Of a DNA stretch of 44,118 nt, positions 29,565-37,578 are shown piece after piece; position 1 is the first letter of the stretch, and each line of letters opens with the position of its first letter. A program made the translations under genes and the position numbers. Under the pieces are notes generated by a model. The model was given only the letters and a program-made list of their open reading frames with translations. It made no database searches and was not told the origin of the DNA. The stretch comes from Scatosoma sp045614565 (GTDB taxonomy: Bacteria; Bacillota; Clostridia; Christensenellales; Borkfalkiaceae). The stretch spans positions 1 through 44,118 of the forward strand of contig JAZLDG010000051.1 in NCBI GenBank assembly GCA_045614565.1. The letters are read 5' to 3'.

Positions 29565-29590
29565 GGAACGCTATGGGCGTTCCTTTTTTT
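29565..29590 (+). terminator. Rho-independent terminator of the DeoR-type gene
   Basis: GGAACGC (29565-29571), a TATGG loop and GCGTTCC (29577-29583) are followed by seven T. The tail overlaps the end of the convergent M20 gene. Confidence 0.88.
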
Positions 29591-30779
29591 ATACGAGCGC
29601 AAACGCGGCAAGCGCAGCCGCCCCCACGTGTAACGCGTTTTCGTCAAAACGGGCTTTGGGGTGATGCAAGGGGTATTCGTACCCCTTTCCTTTTTCCCCC
29701 GCAGCAAGCGCGATCATCACGGACGGAACTTCGCGGGCGATATAGGCAAAATCTTCGCTTCCCCCGCTCGCGTTTTTAACACCGCCGCCCAATTCGGCGG
29801 CGGAAAGGACTTGGGGTTTTGCAAAGGTTTTGCGTAAAATATCGAGCGTGAACGCAACCATACCCCCGTCGTTTTGCAAAGCGGGACAACCGCTCGTGTA
29901 GCGCAAGCTTCCCTTTGCCCGAAAGACTTCCGCTTGTTTTTTGACAATTTCCCGTACCCGTTTTTTGATATATTCGCGCAGATTTTCATCCATTGCCCGA
30001 AGCGTACCGCAAAGCTCGGCGAAATCGGGAACGGCGTTTCCCGCAACGCCCGCCTGCATTTTCCCCACAGTCAGCACGGCGGGAATATTCGACGGAAGCT
30101 CCCGCGCGGACAGTTCCTGCAAGGCAAGCAAAATATGCGCCGCCGCAGTCAACGCGTCCACGCCGTTTTGCGGCGCAGAGCCGTGGCAAGCCTTGCCGCG
30201 AACGGTAATTTGAAAATAATCGGCGGCGGGCGCGCCCACGCCTTGCTCGGGTACGACGAGCGTTCCCGCTGCAAGCGGTATACCCGTCAAAACGTGCAAC
30301 ATCGCTGCCCGTGAAACGCCGTCTAAAACGCCGCTTTTCAGCACGTCTTTCGCGCCTTCAAGTGTTTCTTCGGCAGCCTGAAAAAGAAACTTTACGGGAC
30401 GTTTTAGCGCCTTTTCTTCCGTTTTTAACAGCCTTGCCGCGCCCAAGAGCATCGCGGTGTGCGTATCGTGCCCGCAAGCGTGCATATTCCCCGTTTTGCA
30501 GGCAAAGGGCAAGCCCGATTTTTCTTGAATGGGCAAAGCGTCCATATCCGCCCGAAGCAAAACTGCGTCGGCGGCGGCAACGGAAAAGTCCCCAACGGTC
30601 GCCACCAAGCTTGCCTTGCCGCACGGCTTGACCGTATAGCCAAGAGCTTGCAAGGTCTTAAAAACGTAGGCTAGCGTTTGGGGCAAATCAAACCCCGTTT
30701 CCGCGTGCGCGTGTAAAAACCGACGGTCAGCAACGATTTCGTTTTCTATTTTTTTTGCTTTTTTAACAAGTTCCCGCAT
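29589..30779 (-). CDS. M20-family amidohydrolase
   Basis: This 396-residue enzyme is a dinuclear metal-dependent hydrolase of the M20D group, whose members cleave N-acyl amino acids, N-acetyl-diaminopimelate or auxin conjugates. Visible metal and catalytic residues are in LRADMDALP (about 74-82), MHACGHDTHTAMLLGA (about 98-113), FQAAEE (about 134-139) and a terminal GGSEDFAY; LHHP near the end supplies the last ligand. The dimerisation lid has the GKACHGSAPQNGVDA segment. The substrate is not predictable. The ATG is preceded by GGGGG that lies within one arm of a 13-bp hairpin, so initiation may be controlled by RNA folding. Confidence 0.9.
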   Translation of the reverse strand: MRELVKKAKKIENEIVADRRFLHAHAETGFDLPQTLAYVFKTLQALGYTVKPCGKASLVATVGDFSVAAADAVLLRADMDALPIQEKSGLPFACKTGNMHACGHDTHTAMLLGAARLLKTEEKALKRPVKFLFQAAEETLEGAKDVLKSGVLDGVSRAAMLHVLTGIPLAAGTLVVPEQGVGAPAADYFQITVRGKACHGSAPQNGVDALTAAAHILLALQELSARELPSNIPAVLTVGKMQAGVAGNAVPDFAELCGTLRAMDENLREYIKKRVREIVKKQAEVFRAKGSLRYTSGCPALQNDGGMVAFTLDILRKTFAKPQVLSAAELGGGVKNASGGSEDFAYIAREVPSVMIALAAGEKGKGYEYPLHHPKARFDENALHVGAAALAAFALV

Positions 30780-30783
30780 AATA

Positions 30784-30819
30784 AACCCCCGTTTTTAGCT
30801 TGCGCCAAAAACGGGGGTT
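30784..30819 (-). promoter_or_regulatory. Hairpin enclosing the ribosome binding site of the M20 gene
   Basis: In the minus-strand RNA AACCCCCGTTTTT (30819-30807) pairs perfectly with AAAAACGGGGGTT (30796-30784). The GGGGG that serves as Shine-Dalgarno sequence is in the second arm, four bases before the ATG at 30779. No T-run that would make it a terminator follows in the gene's direction. Between it and the tRNA terminator (30820-30967) I see no gene. Confidence 0.55.
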
Positions 30820-30967
30820 ATAATCTATCCAGCGTTAAATATTGAGCAATACCACGGCGATACCGTCCAAAAGCAACCCAAAATCTGTCGTTTCAAAAAC
30901 TAGCCAAACGGTACGAAAAACGTGAATTTCAACGATTTTACATAGAATATTTATATAAAAATATAAA

Positions 30968-31006
30968 GAAAAACGGCATTTATGCAACTTTTCTCGCATA
31001 AATGCC
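30968..31006 (-). terminator. Terminator of the tRNA-Leu transcript
   Basis: On the minus strand GGCATTTATGC (31006-30996), a ten-base loop and its complement (30985-30975) are followed by GTTTTTC. It starts seven bases after the CCA end of the tRNA. Confidence 0.9.
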
Positions 31007-31012
31007 TTACGC

Positions 31013-31097
31013 TGGTGCGGTCGACAGGAATTGAACCTGCATGGAGTTACCCACAAGATCCTTAGTCTTGCGCGTCTGCCAGTTCCGCCACGACCGC
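31013..31097 (-). tRNA. tRNA-Leu (anticodon AAG)
   Basis: The 85-base gene includes an encoded CCA. The acceptor stem GCGGTCG pairs with CGACCGC, discriminator A. The D-arm has GGCGGAACTGGCAGAC, as in leucine tRNAs. The anticodon stem CAAGA/TCTTG holds the loop CTAAGGA, so positions 34-36 read AAG (31063-31061). A class II variable arm and a TTCAATT T-loop follow. It is a single-gene unit with its own perfect promoter and terminator. A34 would be expected to need deamination to inosine to read more than CUU. Confidence 0.96.
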
Positions 31098-31110
31098 ATT
31101 AACGGATTAT

Positions 31111-31139
31111 ATTATATCTTAATGTTTACCGTTTGTCAA
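31111..31139 (-). promoter_or_regulatory. Consensus promoter of tRNA-Leu
   Basis: On the minus strand TTGACA (31134-31139), 17 bases, TATAAT (31111-31116), 13 bases before the mature 5' end. Confidence 0.88.
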
Positions 31140-31208
31140 CTTATTTTATCGTACTTTATGAAAAATTTTTATTTTTTTTCCGCTTTCCCTTTCTTCAAAA
31201 TAAAACCG

Positions 31209-31238
31209 TGTATATTTTCTTTCTTCTAACACACAATA
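31209..31238 (+). promoter_or_regulatory. Possible forespore sigma-G promoter of spoVT
   Basis: TGTATA (31209-31214), 17 bases, CACAATA (31232-31238) fits the sigma F/G style (TGnATA, CATnnTA) with one mismatch in the -10. No housekeeping promoter is visible before this gene, and spoVT is known to depend on sigma G in Bacillus. Confidence 0.5.
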
Positions 31239-31259
31239 TTTGTAAATGGAGGAATTATT

Positions 31260-31805
31260 ATGAAAGCAACCGGAATTGTAAGACGTATCGACGAGCTGGG
31301 ACGCGTAGTTATCCCCAAAGAAATCCGTCGTACGCTCCGTATAAAAGAAGGCGATCCCCTTGAAATTTTCACCGACCGTGACGAGCTGATGCTCAAAAAA
31401 TATTCGCCGATCGCGACTTTGGAACGTTTCAGCAAAGCCACCGCCCGTTCTCTCAACGATTTAAGCGGTAAGCTTGCCGTGATTTGCGACACCGACGGCG
31501 TATTACACGCCTACGGCGACGGAAAAAAGGATCTTGACGGCAAAAGCCTTTCCGAAGATATGGACAAAATCTTAAAAGAACGCCGCAGCTACGTTGCGAA
31601 TATCGCCGAAGGCGGGGACGTCATTCCCCTTACCGCCGCCCGTGAAGAAGGCGTAACCGCGCAAGTCATCGTTCCGATCGTATCGGGCGGGGATTGTCTG
31701 GGCGCAGTCGCCGTTCTATCCAAAGAAGAAGGCGCGAAAATGGACGGAAGCGATATGAATCTCGCCCGCTTAACCGCCGACATTCTTGCAAATCAATTTG
31801 AATAA
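31260..31805 (+). CDS. spoVT: Stage V sporulation protein T
   Basis: SpoVT is a forespore regulator that tunes sigma-G genes. The 181-residue protein has the AbrB-type swapped-hairpin DNA-binding domain at 1-50 (MKATGIVRRIDELGRVVIPK, then EIRRTLRIKEGDPLEI), and a GAF-like C-terminal domain (about 60-180: LAVICDTDGVLHAYGDG, AQVIVPIVSGGDCLGAVAVLS). Length and domain order are normal for SpoVT and longer than AbrB. The ATG follows GGAGG. It is a single gene with its own terminator and a sigma-G-like promoter. With spmAB it is the strongest sign of sporulation in the window. Confidence 0.92.
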   Translation: MKATGIVRRIDELGRVVIPKEIRRTLRIKEGDPLEIFTDRDELMLKKYSPIATLERFSKATARSLNDLSGKLAVICDTDGVLHAYGDGKKDLDGKSLSEDMDKILKERRSYVANIAEGGDVIPLTAAREEGVTAQVIVPIVSGGDCLGAVAVLSKEEGAKMDGSDMNLARLTADILANQFE

Positions 31806-31810
31806 AGTGC

Positions 31811-31839
31811 AAACGGAACGCATTGCGTTCCGTTTTTTT
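31811..31839 (+). terminator. Rho-independent terminator of spoVT
   Basis: AAACGGAACGC (31811-31821), ATT loop, GCGTTCCGT (from 31825), then seven T. Confidence 0.9.
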
Positions 31840-31856
31840 CACATACTGTATTACAT

Positions 31857-32645
31857 ATGTCAGCAGGACTTACGCATCATTTCGTGGCGCAAAAAACGTT
31901 GGAAAACCTTTCCGCGGCCTTAAAACAAAAGTTTACGCCCTATCTAAATCTCTACTTTTTCGGGGCGCAGGGCGCGGATTTTTGTTTCTTTTATCCCACC
32001 CTTACCGAAGGCAATCTCGGCTCGTATTTACATCGCAAGGACGGGTATTCCGCGTTTCACGTCTGTAAAGCTTTTTCCGCGAAAAACAACCTACTTTTCG
32101 CCTATTCGCTCGGCTTTATCACACACTACTGCGCCGACGTGACTTTTCACCCCTACGTATACGCGACGGCGGGAAAATCCCCCTTACGCCACTCCCGTGT
32201 GGAGCGCGCGATCGACCTTTATTTACGCGACCGCGTCAACGGTGCAAACGACTACCTTGACCGCTTCAACCAACCGCTTACCCAAAAAGCGATTGACGAG
32301 CTGTTTTTGCTCTATGCGGTAATTGCCGCAAAGGTCGGCTTCCCGCCCCTGCACAAACCCGCTTTTAAGCGGGCTATTAACCTATTCAACGCATACCTGC
32401 CCCGCTCGTCCGTGATTTTAAGCGAGAAAAACGTGCGTTTATACGAAACGCTTGCCAACCACAAAAACGACGAATGGGCGTACCCCGCTGCGCCCTATAT
32501 CAAAAGCCGCGCGAACGCGCGGACGCTCTTTGACAAAGCGGTTTCTTTTTCTTCACAAGCAATTCGTGCGTTCGTGCGCGCAACGGAAGAAAAAACGCCG
32601 TTACCCTTTTCTATCTTCGGCAAGCATTATTTAAGCGGTCTTTGA
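31857..32645 (+). CDS. Zinc-dependent phospholipase C-family protein
   Basis: This 262-residue protein has the His-rich pattern of the zinc-dependent phospholipase C-like family: an N-terminal SAGLTHHF (2-9), FFGAQGADFCFFY (about 34-46), LHRKDGY and the GFITHYCADVTFHPYVY core (about 86-102). There is no signal peptide, so it is probably cytoplasmic, unlike the clostridial toxin. Members of this branch are common in Clostridia and mostly uncharacterised. No Shine-Dalgarno sequence precedes the ATG; CATACTGT (31842-31849) upstream resembles a sporulation-type -10, which would put the start site at or next to the ATG. The stop codon lies inside the following terminator stem. Confidence 0.8.
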   Translation: MSAGLTHHFVAQKTLENLSAALKQKFTPYLNLYFFGAQGADFCFFYPTLTEGNLGSYLHRKDGYSAFHVCKAFSAKNNLLFAYSLGFITHYCADVTFHPYVYATAGKSPLRHSRVERAIDLYLRDRVNGANDYLDRFNQPLTQKAIDELFLLYAVIAAKVGFPPLHKPAFKRAINLFNAYLPRSSVILSEKNVRLYETLANHKNDEWAYPAAPYIKSRANARTLFDKAVSFSSQAIRAFVRATEEKTPLPFSIFGKHYLSGL

Positions 32646-32668
32646 CAAGTCAAAGACCGCTTCTTTTT
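32633..32668 (+). terminator. Terminator overlapping the stop codon of the PLC-like gene
   Basis: The arms 32633-32646 and 32649-32662 (AAGCGGTCTTTGAC and complement) form up to 14 pairs, then CTTTTT. The TGA stop (32643-32645) is in the first arm. The convergent membrane-protein gene ends at 32684. Confidence 0.88.
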
Positions 32669-32683
32669 ACCTTTTATTAAGCC

Positions 32684-33985
32684 TTACACGGCGGGAACAA
32701 GACCGCCGACGAAGCCTTTAATCATTTCTTCAAACTGCACTAAAAGCGGTTCTACGAACGCTTTAACAGTGCCGAACAAACCGTTGGAAAGCACAGCTTC
32801 TTGCGAGAACAAATCCCCTGCGTTCAAGATTTGATACCGCGACAGCACGAGCATGAACGACCAAATCAACGCGCAAACGACCGTACCGATGACGAGATAC
32901 ACGAGTACCGCGAGCGAACCGTCGATCACGCGGAAGAAGCCGACCCCTTCCACGGCGTTGACAAGCGATTTCAAAATCCAGTTCAAAACCGCCATCACGA
33001 TCCCGACGATGATAGCAAGGAGCAAACCTGCCATCAAACTGCCCACGATCATACCGATTTGTCCCGGTACGAGCGAAATCAACGCTTCTTGGCATTTAGA
33101 AACGTAGCCGTACAACAGCTCTACGCCGCCTTGATCGGGCGGAAGCGCGAACTGCGAAAACGGCAAGTAAAAGCATGCGATAATGGCAACGATCGTACCG
33201 ATATTAACGATCAAAACGCGAACACTCTCGATAAAGCCCGTTCTTCTGCCCTTACACGCAAACGCGACCAAAATCCCGATCACGAACACGTCCATTGCGT
33301 ACTTTGCAAGAAGCGGCAATACGCTTTGCATAATTTGCATTTGGAAGAAGGGCTGTAACGCGCCGTCTTTGAGCGGCGTACTGCCGAGCAACAGTACCGC
33401 AACTGCGAACACGGTCGCAAGCACCGCCGCCACGTTGATAATACAAAGCAGCGCACCCGTCAATCTACCCAAGAACGACGGCGTACCATAGCCCTTTCGA
33501 TAGGGCATTTCCCGTTCCTGATAATCTTCGTAATCGTCGTAATCTAAATATTCTTCGTCGTATTCAAACCCATCTTCGTCGCGGGTGAAACGTTCTTCGT
33601 TAGGATAAATGCTCGACATTCTTGGACGGAAAATCAAAGAGAAGATCCCGTAAAGGAGCAACGCAACGATAATACACCCAAGCGCAAGCACGAACGCCGC
33701 AGCAAAAGCGGCGACGCTTCCGTCCAGCGAAAGTCCCGCCAAGATAGGCGCAAGCGTTTGCGCAAACGCTTCCCCGATACCGCCTTGTAACAAGAAGAAC
33801 GCCAAGCACGCGACCAGCCACACGCAGCCTGCCCAGCTTACGCGCCGCCAACCCTTGGCAAAACCGACGAAAAACGCAATGAGCAAAACGATACCGCAAA
33901 CCACGATCAAAATCGTAGGCAAAAGCTGCTGTAAATCCACTTCGCCCGTTGCTGCCGCCGTTAAAATGGAAGATAAAGGCAACAT
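32684..33985 (-). CDS. Polytopic membrane protein, possibly double CvpA-like
   Basis: This 433-residue membrane protein has about nine hydrophobic segments in two blocks. Between them (about residues 125-165) lies a very acidic Tyr-rich cytoplasmic loop (RFTRDEDGFEYDEEYLDYDD). Each block has a FVGFAKGWRR- or VAFACKGRRTGF-like turn after its first helix, and the second ends GVGFFRVIDGSLAVLVYL; this resembles CvpA (colicin V production-like) proteins in tandem, but the similarity is by eye only. The function is unknown. It starts 12 bases after glnS with AAAGGAG, as last gene of the fhs-glnS transcript. Confidence 0.75.
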   Translation of the reverse strand: MLPLSSILTAAATGEVDLQQLLPTILIVVCGIVLLIAFFVGFAKGWRRVSWAGCVWLVACLAFFLLQGGIGEAFAQTLAPILAGLSLDGSVAAFAAAFVLALGCIIVALLLYGIFSLIFRPRMSSIYPNEERFTRDEDGFEYDEEYLDYDDYEDYQEREMPYRKGYGTPSFLGRLTGALLCIINVAAVLATVFAVAVLLLGSTPLKDGALQPFFQMQIMQSVLPLLAKYAMDVFVIGILVAFACKGRRTGFIESVRVLIVNIGTIVAIIACFYLPFSQFALPPDQGGVELLYGYVSKCQEALISLVPGQIGMIVGSLMAGLLLAIIVGIVMAVLNWILKSLVNAVEGVGFFRVIDGSLAVLVYLVIGTVVCALIWSFMLVLSRYQILNAGDLFSQEAVLSNGLFGTVKAFVEPLLVQFEEMIKGFVGGLVPAV

Positions 33986-33997
33986 AAGTTTTCTCCT

Positions 33998-35632
33998 TTA
34001 TTTATTAAAATTATCCTTCAACGAAACGATTTCGGATAACACAAGTCCACCCCGTTCGTCCACACATTTTTTATAATATCCCACGCGCATAAGCTGGAAC
34101 GCTTTTTCGTCCGCGCTTTCCAAAAGATACGGCTCGGCTTTGCCGTGGAAAATATGCTCGCTGTCCAAGTTCATTCTTTCGCCGAAATCCTGTCCTGCGT
34201 ATTCCGCGTCCTTTAACAGCACGCCGTACTTTCTGATTTCCGCGTCCACGCCCGTTTTCGCGTCCACCCATTGAATGGTGCCTTTGACCTTAATCCCGCT
34301 CGTATCGCTTGCCGAACGGCTGTTGGGCACGTACGAACATTTCAGCTCGATAACTTCGCCGTTTTCGTCCTTAACCACTTCGTCGCAATGCACGATATAC
34401 GCGCCTTTCAAACGCACGTACCCGTCCAGCTTCAAACGCTGATACTTGGGCGGGGGATCGAGCGAAAAGTCCGATTTATCGATATACACGGTGTTGGAAA
34501 ACGCGACTTGACGCGTACCAAGCTCGGGTTTTAAGGGGTGCAACGCCGTTTCGAGCATTTCTTCCCCTTCGTAGTTGGTGATCGTGAGTTTCAACGGATC
34601 AAGCACCGCCATAGCCCGTTCCGCGTTCGCGTTCAGGTTTTCGCGAATACACGCTTCCAAATACGCGAGCTGACATTCGGAATTTGCCTTTACGATCCCG
34701 ATTTTCGTGCAGAAATCCAGCAACGCTTCGGGGGGAACGCCGCGGTTGCGAAGCCCCGTGACCGTCGGCATACGCGGATCGTCCCAGCCGTGTACGTGCC
34801 CTTCTTCCACGAGCTTTTTCAAATACCGCTTGGACATAACCGTGTTGGTGACCGCAAGCCGCGCGAACTCGATTTGGCGGGGCTTGGGCGAGAAGCCGAG
34901 CTGAATACCCACCCAGTCGTATAACGGTCTATGGTCTTCAAATTCCAAAGTGCAAAGCGAATGGGTAACGCCTTGCAAATAATCGCAAATGGGGTGCGCG
35001 TAGTCGTACATAGGATAGATACACCATTTATCCCCCGTACGGTGATGAGTTGCGCGCAAAATACGGTAAATAACGGGATCGCGCATATTCATATTCGGCG
35101 AAGCCATATCGATTTTCGCGCGTAAGCACTTGCTTCCGTCGGGGTATTTTCCCGCTTTCATTTCACGGAACAAGGTCAAATTTTCTTCTACGCTGCGGTT
35201 TCTGTACGGGCTTTCCTTACCGCCTTCGGTGAGCGTACCACGCGTTGCGCTGATTTCTTCGGGAGAAAGGTCGCAAACGAACGCTTTACCGTCCTGAATG
35301 AGCTTTTCCGCATATTCGTAAATAATATCGAAAAAATCGGACGCGTACACTTCTTTCGCCCAGTCGTAACCGATCCACGCGATGTCGCGACGAATGGCGT
35401 CTACGAACTCCGTTTTTTCCTTGGACGGGTTGGTGTCGTCGAAAAAGAGATTGCATTTCCCGTCGTATTTTTTCGCCGTACCGAAGTTGACGAGCATACT
35501 CTTGACGTGCCCGATATGCAAATACCCGTTCGGTTCGGGCGGGAAACGCGTTTGCACGGCGGTAATTTTGCCGTTTTCAATATCGTCGTTGATAATTTGT
35601 TCTATAAAATTCGTTGCTTCAATCTTTTCCAT
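33998..35632 (-). CDS. glnS: Glutaminyl-tRNA synthetase
   Basis: GlnRS charges tRNA-Gln directly with glutamine. The 544-residue class I enzyme has TRFPPEPNGYLHIGHVKS (HIGH motif, about 28-45), the DDTNPSKE segment, YPMYDYAHPICD (about 200-211) and the KMSKS-type loop VMSKRYLKKLV (about 259). A full two-barrel anticodon-binding C-terminal domain follows. It is GlnRS and not GluRS by the PPEPNGYLHIGH form. Most Bacillota make Gln-tRNA through GluRS and GatCAB, so a dedicated GlnRS is a minority trait, probably acquired in the lineage. It lies 23 bases after fhs and 12 before a membrane-protein gene. Confidence 0.96.
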   Translation of the reverse strand: MEKIEATNFIEQIINDDIENGKITAVQTRFPPEPNGYLHIGHVKSMLVNFGTAKKYDGKCNLFFDDTNPSKEKTEFVDAIRRDIAWIGYDWAKEVYASDFFDIIYEYAEKLIQDGKAFVCDLSPEEISATRGTLTEGGKESPYRNRSVEENLTLFREMKAGKYPDGSKCLRAKIDMASPNMNMRDPVIYRILRATHHRTGDKWCIYPMYDYAHPICDYLQGVTHSLCTLEFEDHRPLYDWVGIQLGFSPKPRQIEFARLAVTNTVMSKRYLKKLVEEGHVHGWDDPRMPTVTGLRNRGVPPEALLDFCTKIGIVKANSECQLAYLEACIRENLNANAERAMAVLDPLKLTITNYEGEEMLETALHPLKPELGTRQVAFSNTVYIDKSDFSLDPPPKYQRLKLDGYVRLKGAYIVHCDEVVKDENGEVIELKCSYVPNSRSASDTSGIKVKGTIQWVDAKTGVDAEIRKYGVLLKDAEYAGQDFGERMNLDSEHIFHGKAEPYLLESADEKAFQLMRVGYYKKCVDERGGLVLSEIVSLKDNFNK

Positions 35633-35655
35633 ATCTTTTTCTCTCTACGTTGAAT

Positions 35656-37311
35656 TTACGACAAGCCCACGATCGTACCGTCGGACAGTAAATCAATTTT
35701 TTCCGCGGCGGGATGCGCGCCTAACCCCGGCATTAACATAATCTTGCCCGCGATCGCCACGATAAAGCCCGCGCCGCCTTTCAATACGATATCGCGCACC
35801 GATACGCGGAAACCTTCGGGACGGCCCAAAAGCTCTGCGTTGTCCGAAAGCGAGTATTGCGTTTTGGCGATGATAACGGGCAAATTCCCGCAGCCTTTTT
35901 CTTCGATCGTTTTGATTTTCGCCATCGCTTCTTCGGAGAAGTCCACGCCGTCCGCGCCGTAAATTTTCTTCGCGACGTTTTCTATCTTTTCGCAAACCCC
36001 TTCGTCAAGCTCGTACGGGTGACGAAGCGTTGACGGGATTTCGCAAGCCTTAACCACTTCTTCGGCAAGCTCCTTGCCGCCCTCGCCGCCTTTCAAGAAT
36101 ACGTCGGTAAATACCGCCGTAGCCCCCGCGTTTCTAACCGTTTCAATGACGAAATCCGTTTCCGCTTGCGTGTCCGTGAAAAAGCGGTTCATCGCAACCA
36201 CGACGGGTTTGCCGTATACGTTTTTAATATTTTCAATATGCTTCAAAAGGTTAGGCATACCCTTTGCGAGCGCGTCAAGATTTTCTTCCGACAGCGTTGC
36301 CTTGTCCGCACCGCCGTGCAATTTCAACGCTTTCACCGTCGCTACGATCACGACGCAGGCAGGTTCGATACCCGCCGCGCGGCATTTGGTATCCAAGAAT
36401 TTTTCCGCGCCCAAGTCCGCGCCGAAGCCCGCTTCGGTAATCGCGTAATCGGCAAGGCTCATCGCGGCGTAAGTTGCTTGTACGCTGTTACAGCCGTGCG
36501 CGATATTTGCAAACGGTCCGCCGTGAATGATTGCGGGCGTGTGTTCGAGCGTTTGCACCAAGTTGGGTTTCATAGCGTCTTTCAAAAGCACCGCCATCGA
36601 ACCGACCGCCCCAGGGATATCCTTGGCGCGGACGTAGTCGCCGTCCGTGTTCAAACCTACGATAATATTCCCAAGCCGTTTTTTCAAGTCGTCGATATCC
36701 GTTGCCAAGCACAATACCGCCATAATCTCGCTTGCCGCGGTGATGTCGAAGTGGTCTTCTCTTTCCACGCCCCGACCTTTACCGCCGATCGTGATATTGA
36801 TGAGCTGTCTTTCGTTCATATCCATACAACGGTGGAAATAGATATTATTCGTATCGATTTTCAATTCGTTGCCACGGAAAATATGATTATCCATCAAGGC
36901 GCACAAAAGATTGTTCGCCGCGGTAATTGCGTGCAAATCGCCCGTGAAATGCAAATTGATTTCACTCATCGGCACGACCTGCGCGTATCCGCCGCCCGCC
37001 GCGCCGCCTTTGATCCCGAATACGGGTCCGAGCGACGGCTCGCGGAGTGCCAAGCACGCCTTTTTGCCGATTTTAGAAAGTCCGTCCGCAAGACCGATAG
37101 AAACGGTCGTTTTGCCTTCCCCCGAAGCGGTGGGGTTGATCGCCGTCACCAAAACGAGCTTGGCTTTTCTTTTTGCGGTCTTGGGCAAAGTGATTTTCGC
37201 TTTGTATTTGCCGTAAAGCTCCAACTCGTTTTCCGTCAAATCGAGCTTTTTCGCAACTTCGCGAATATCGATAAGCTCGGCTTGTTCTGCAATTTCAATA
37301 TCCGATAACAT
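35656..37311 (-). CDS. fhs: Formate--tetrahydrofolate ligase
   Basis: Fhs makes 10-formyl-tetrahydrofolate from formate, ATP and tetrahydrofolate; it feeds purine and initiator-tRNA formylation and is the entry of the acetogenic methyl branch. The 551-residue protein has the P-loop TASGEGKTTVS (about 62-72), PSLGPVFGIKGGAAGGGYAQ (about 93-112), PMSEINLHFTGD (about 114-125) and a normal C-terminus. The ATG follows AGGAGA. No other Wood-Ljungdahl genes are near, so acetogenesis cannot be claimed. It leads a transcript with glnS and a membrane-protein gene. Confidence 0.97.
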   Translation of the reverse strand: MLSDIEIAEQAELIDIREVAKKLDLTENELELYGKYKAKITLPKTAKRKAKLVLVTAINPTASGEGKTTVSIGLADGLSKIGKKACLALREPSLGPVFGIKGGAAGGGYAQVVPMSEINLHFTGDLHAITAANNLLCALMDNHIFRGNELKIDTNNIYFHRCMDMNERQLINITIGGKGRGVEREDHFDITAASEIMAVLCLATDIDDLKKRLGNIIVGLNTDGDYVRAKDIPGAVGSMAVLLKDAMKPNLVQTLEHTPAIIHGGPFANIAHGCNSVQATYAAMSLADYAITEAGFGADLGAEKFLDTKCRAAGIEPACVVIVATVKALKLHGGADKATLSEENLDALAKGMPNLLKHIENIKNVYGKPVVVAMNRFFTDTQAETDFVIETVRNAGATAVFTDVFLKGGEGGKELAEEVVKACEIPSTLRHPYELDEGVCEKIENVAKKIYGADGVDFSEEAMAKIKTIEEKGCGNLPVIIAKTQYSLSDNAELLGRPEGFRVSVRDIVLKGGAGFIVAIAGKIMLMPGLGAHPAAEKIDLLSDGTIVGLS

Positions 37312-37328
37312 TCTCTCTTCTCCTAATA

Positions 37329-37353
37329 TGTATAATATTACTTATACATTATA
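37329..37353 (-). promoter_or_regulatory. Promoter -10 and dyad in the fhs leader
   Basis: A TATAAT (37348-37353, minus strand) is followed directly by the dyad TGTATAA-N6-TTATACA (37348-37329). The -35 (TTCCTT at 37371-37376) is weak. A weak -35 plus a dyad over the start site suggests regulation, for instance by an activator or repressor; nothing identifies it. Confidence 0.5.
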
Positions 37354-37498
37354 ACATATATTTTCAAAAAAAGGAATACTTCTCTCATAAATTTTTTCGA
37401 TTTTTTTCGCGAAAGAGAATAATTTTTTGCGATTAAACACAAATCCGACAAATTTCCGCCCCTTGAAAAAAATTTCATAGAAAATTATCCCCTTTCGT

Positions 37499-37528
37499 TT
37501 GACTTGTTAAACGGAAATGTCGTATAAT
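37499..37528 (+). promoter_or_regulatory. Promoter of glyS
   Basis: TTGACT (37499-37504), 18 bases, TATAAT (37523-37528). The leader of about 45 bases is too short for a T-box. The preceding stretch 37380-37498 is AT-rich and shows nothing else. Confidence 0.7.
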
Positions 37529-37578
37529 AGTCCTATACTAAATGAGTTAAATAATTTTTAATGGAGAGAAAAACAACT

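Noticed and set aside
30835..31056. A minus-strand frame ending LLLDGIAVVLLNI
   Set aside because: It would have to run through the tRNA-Leu gene and its terminator; the end looks protein-like but no start is possible.
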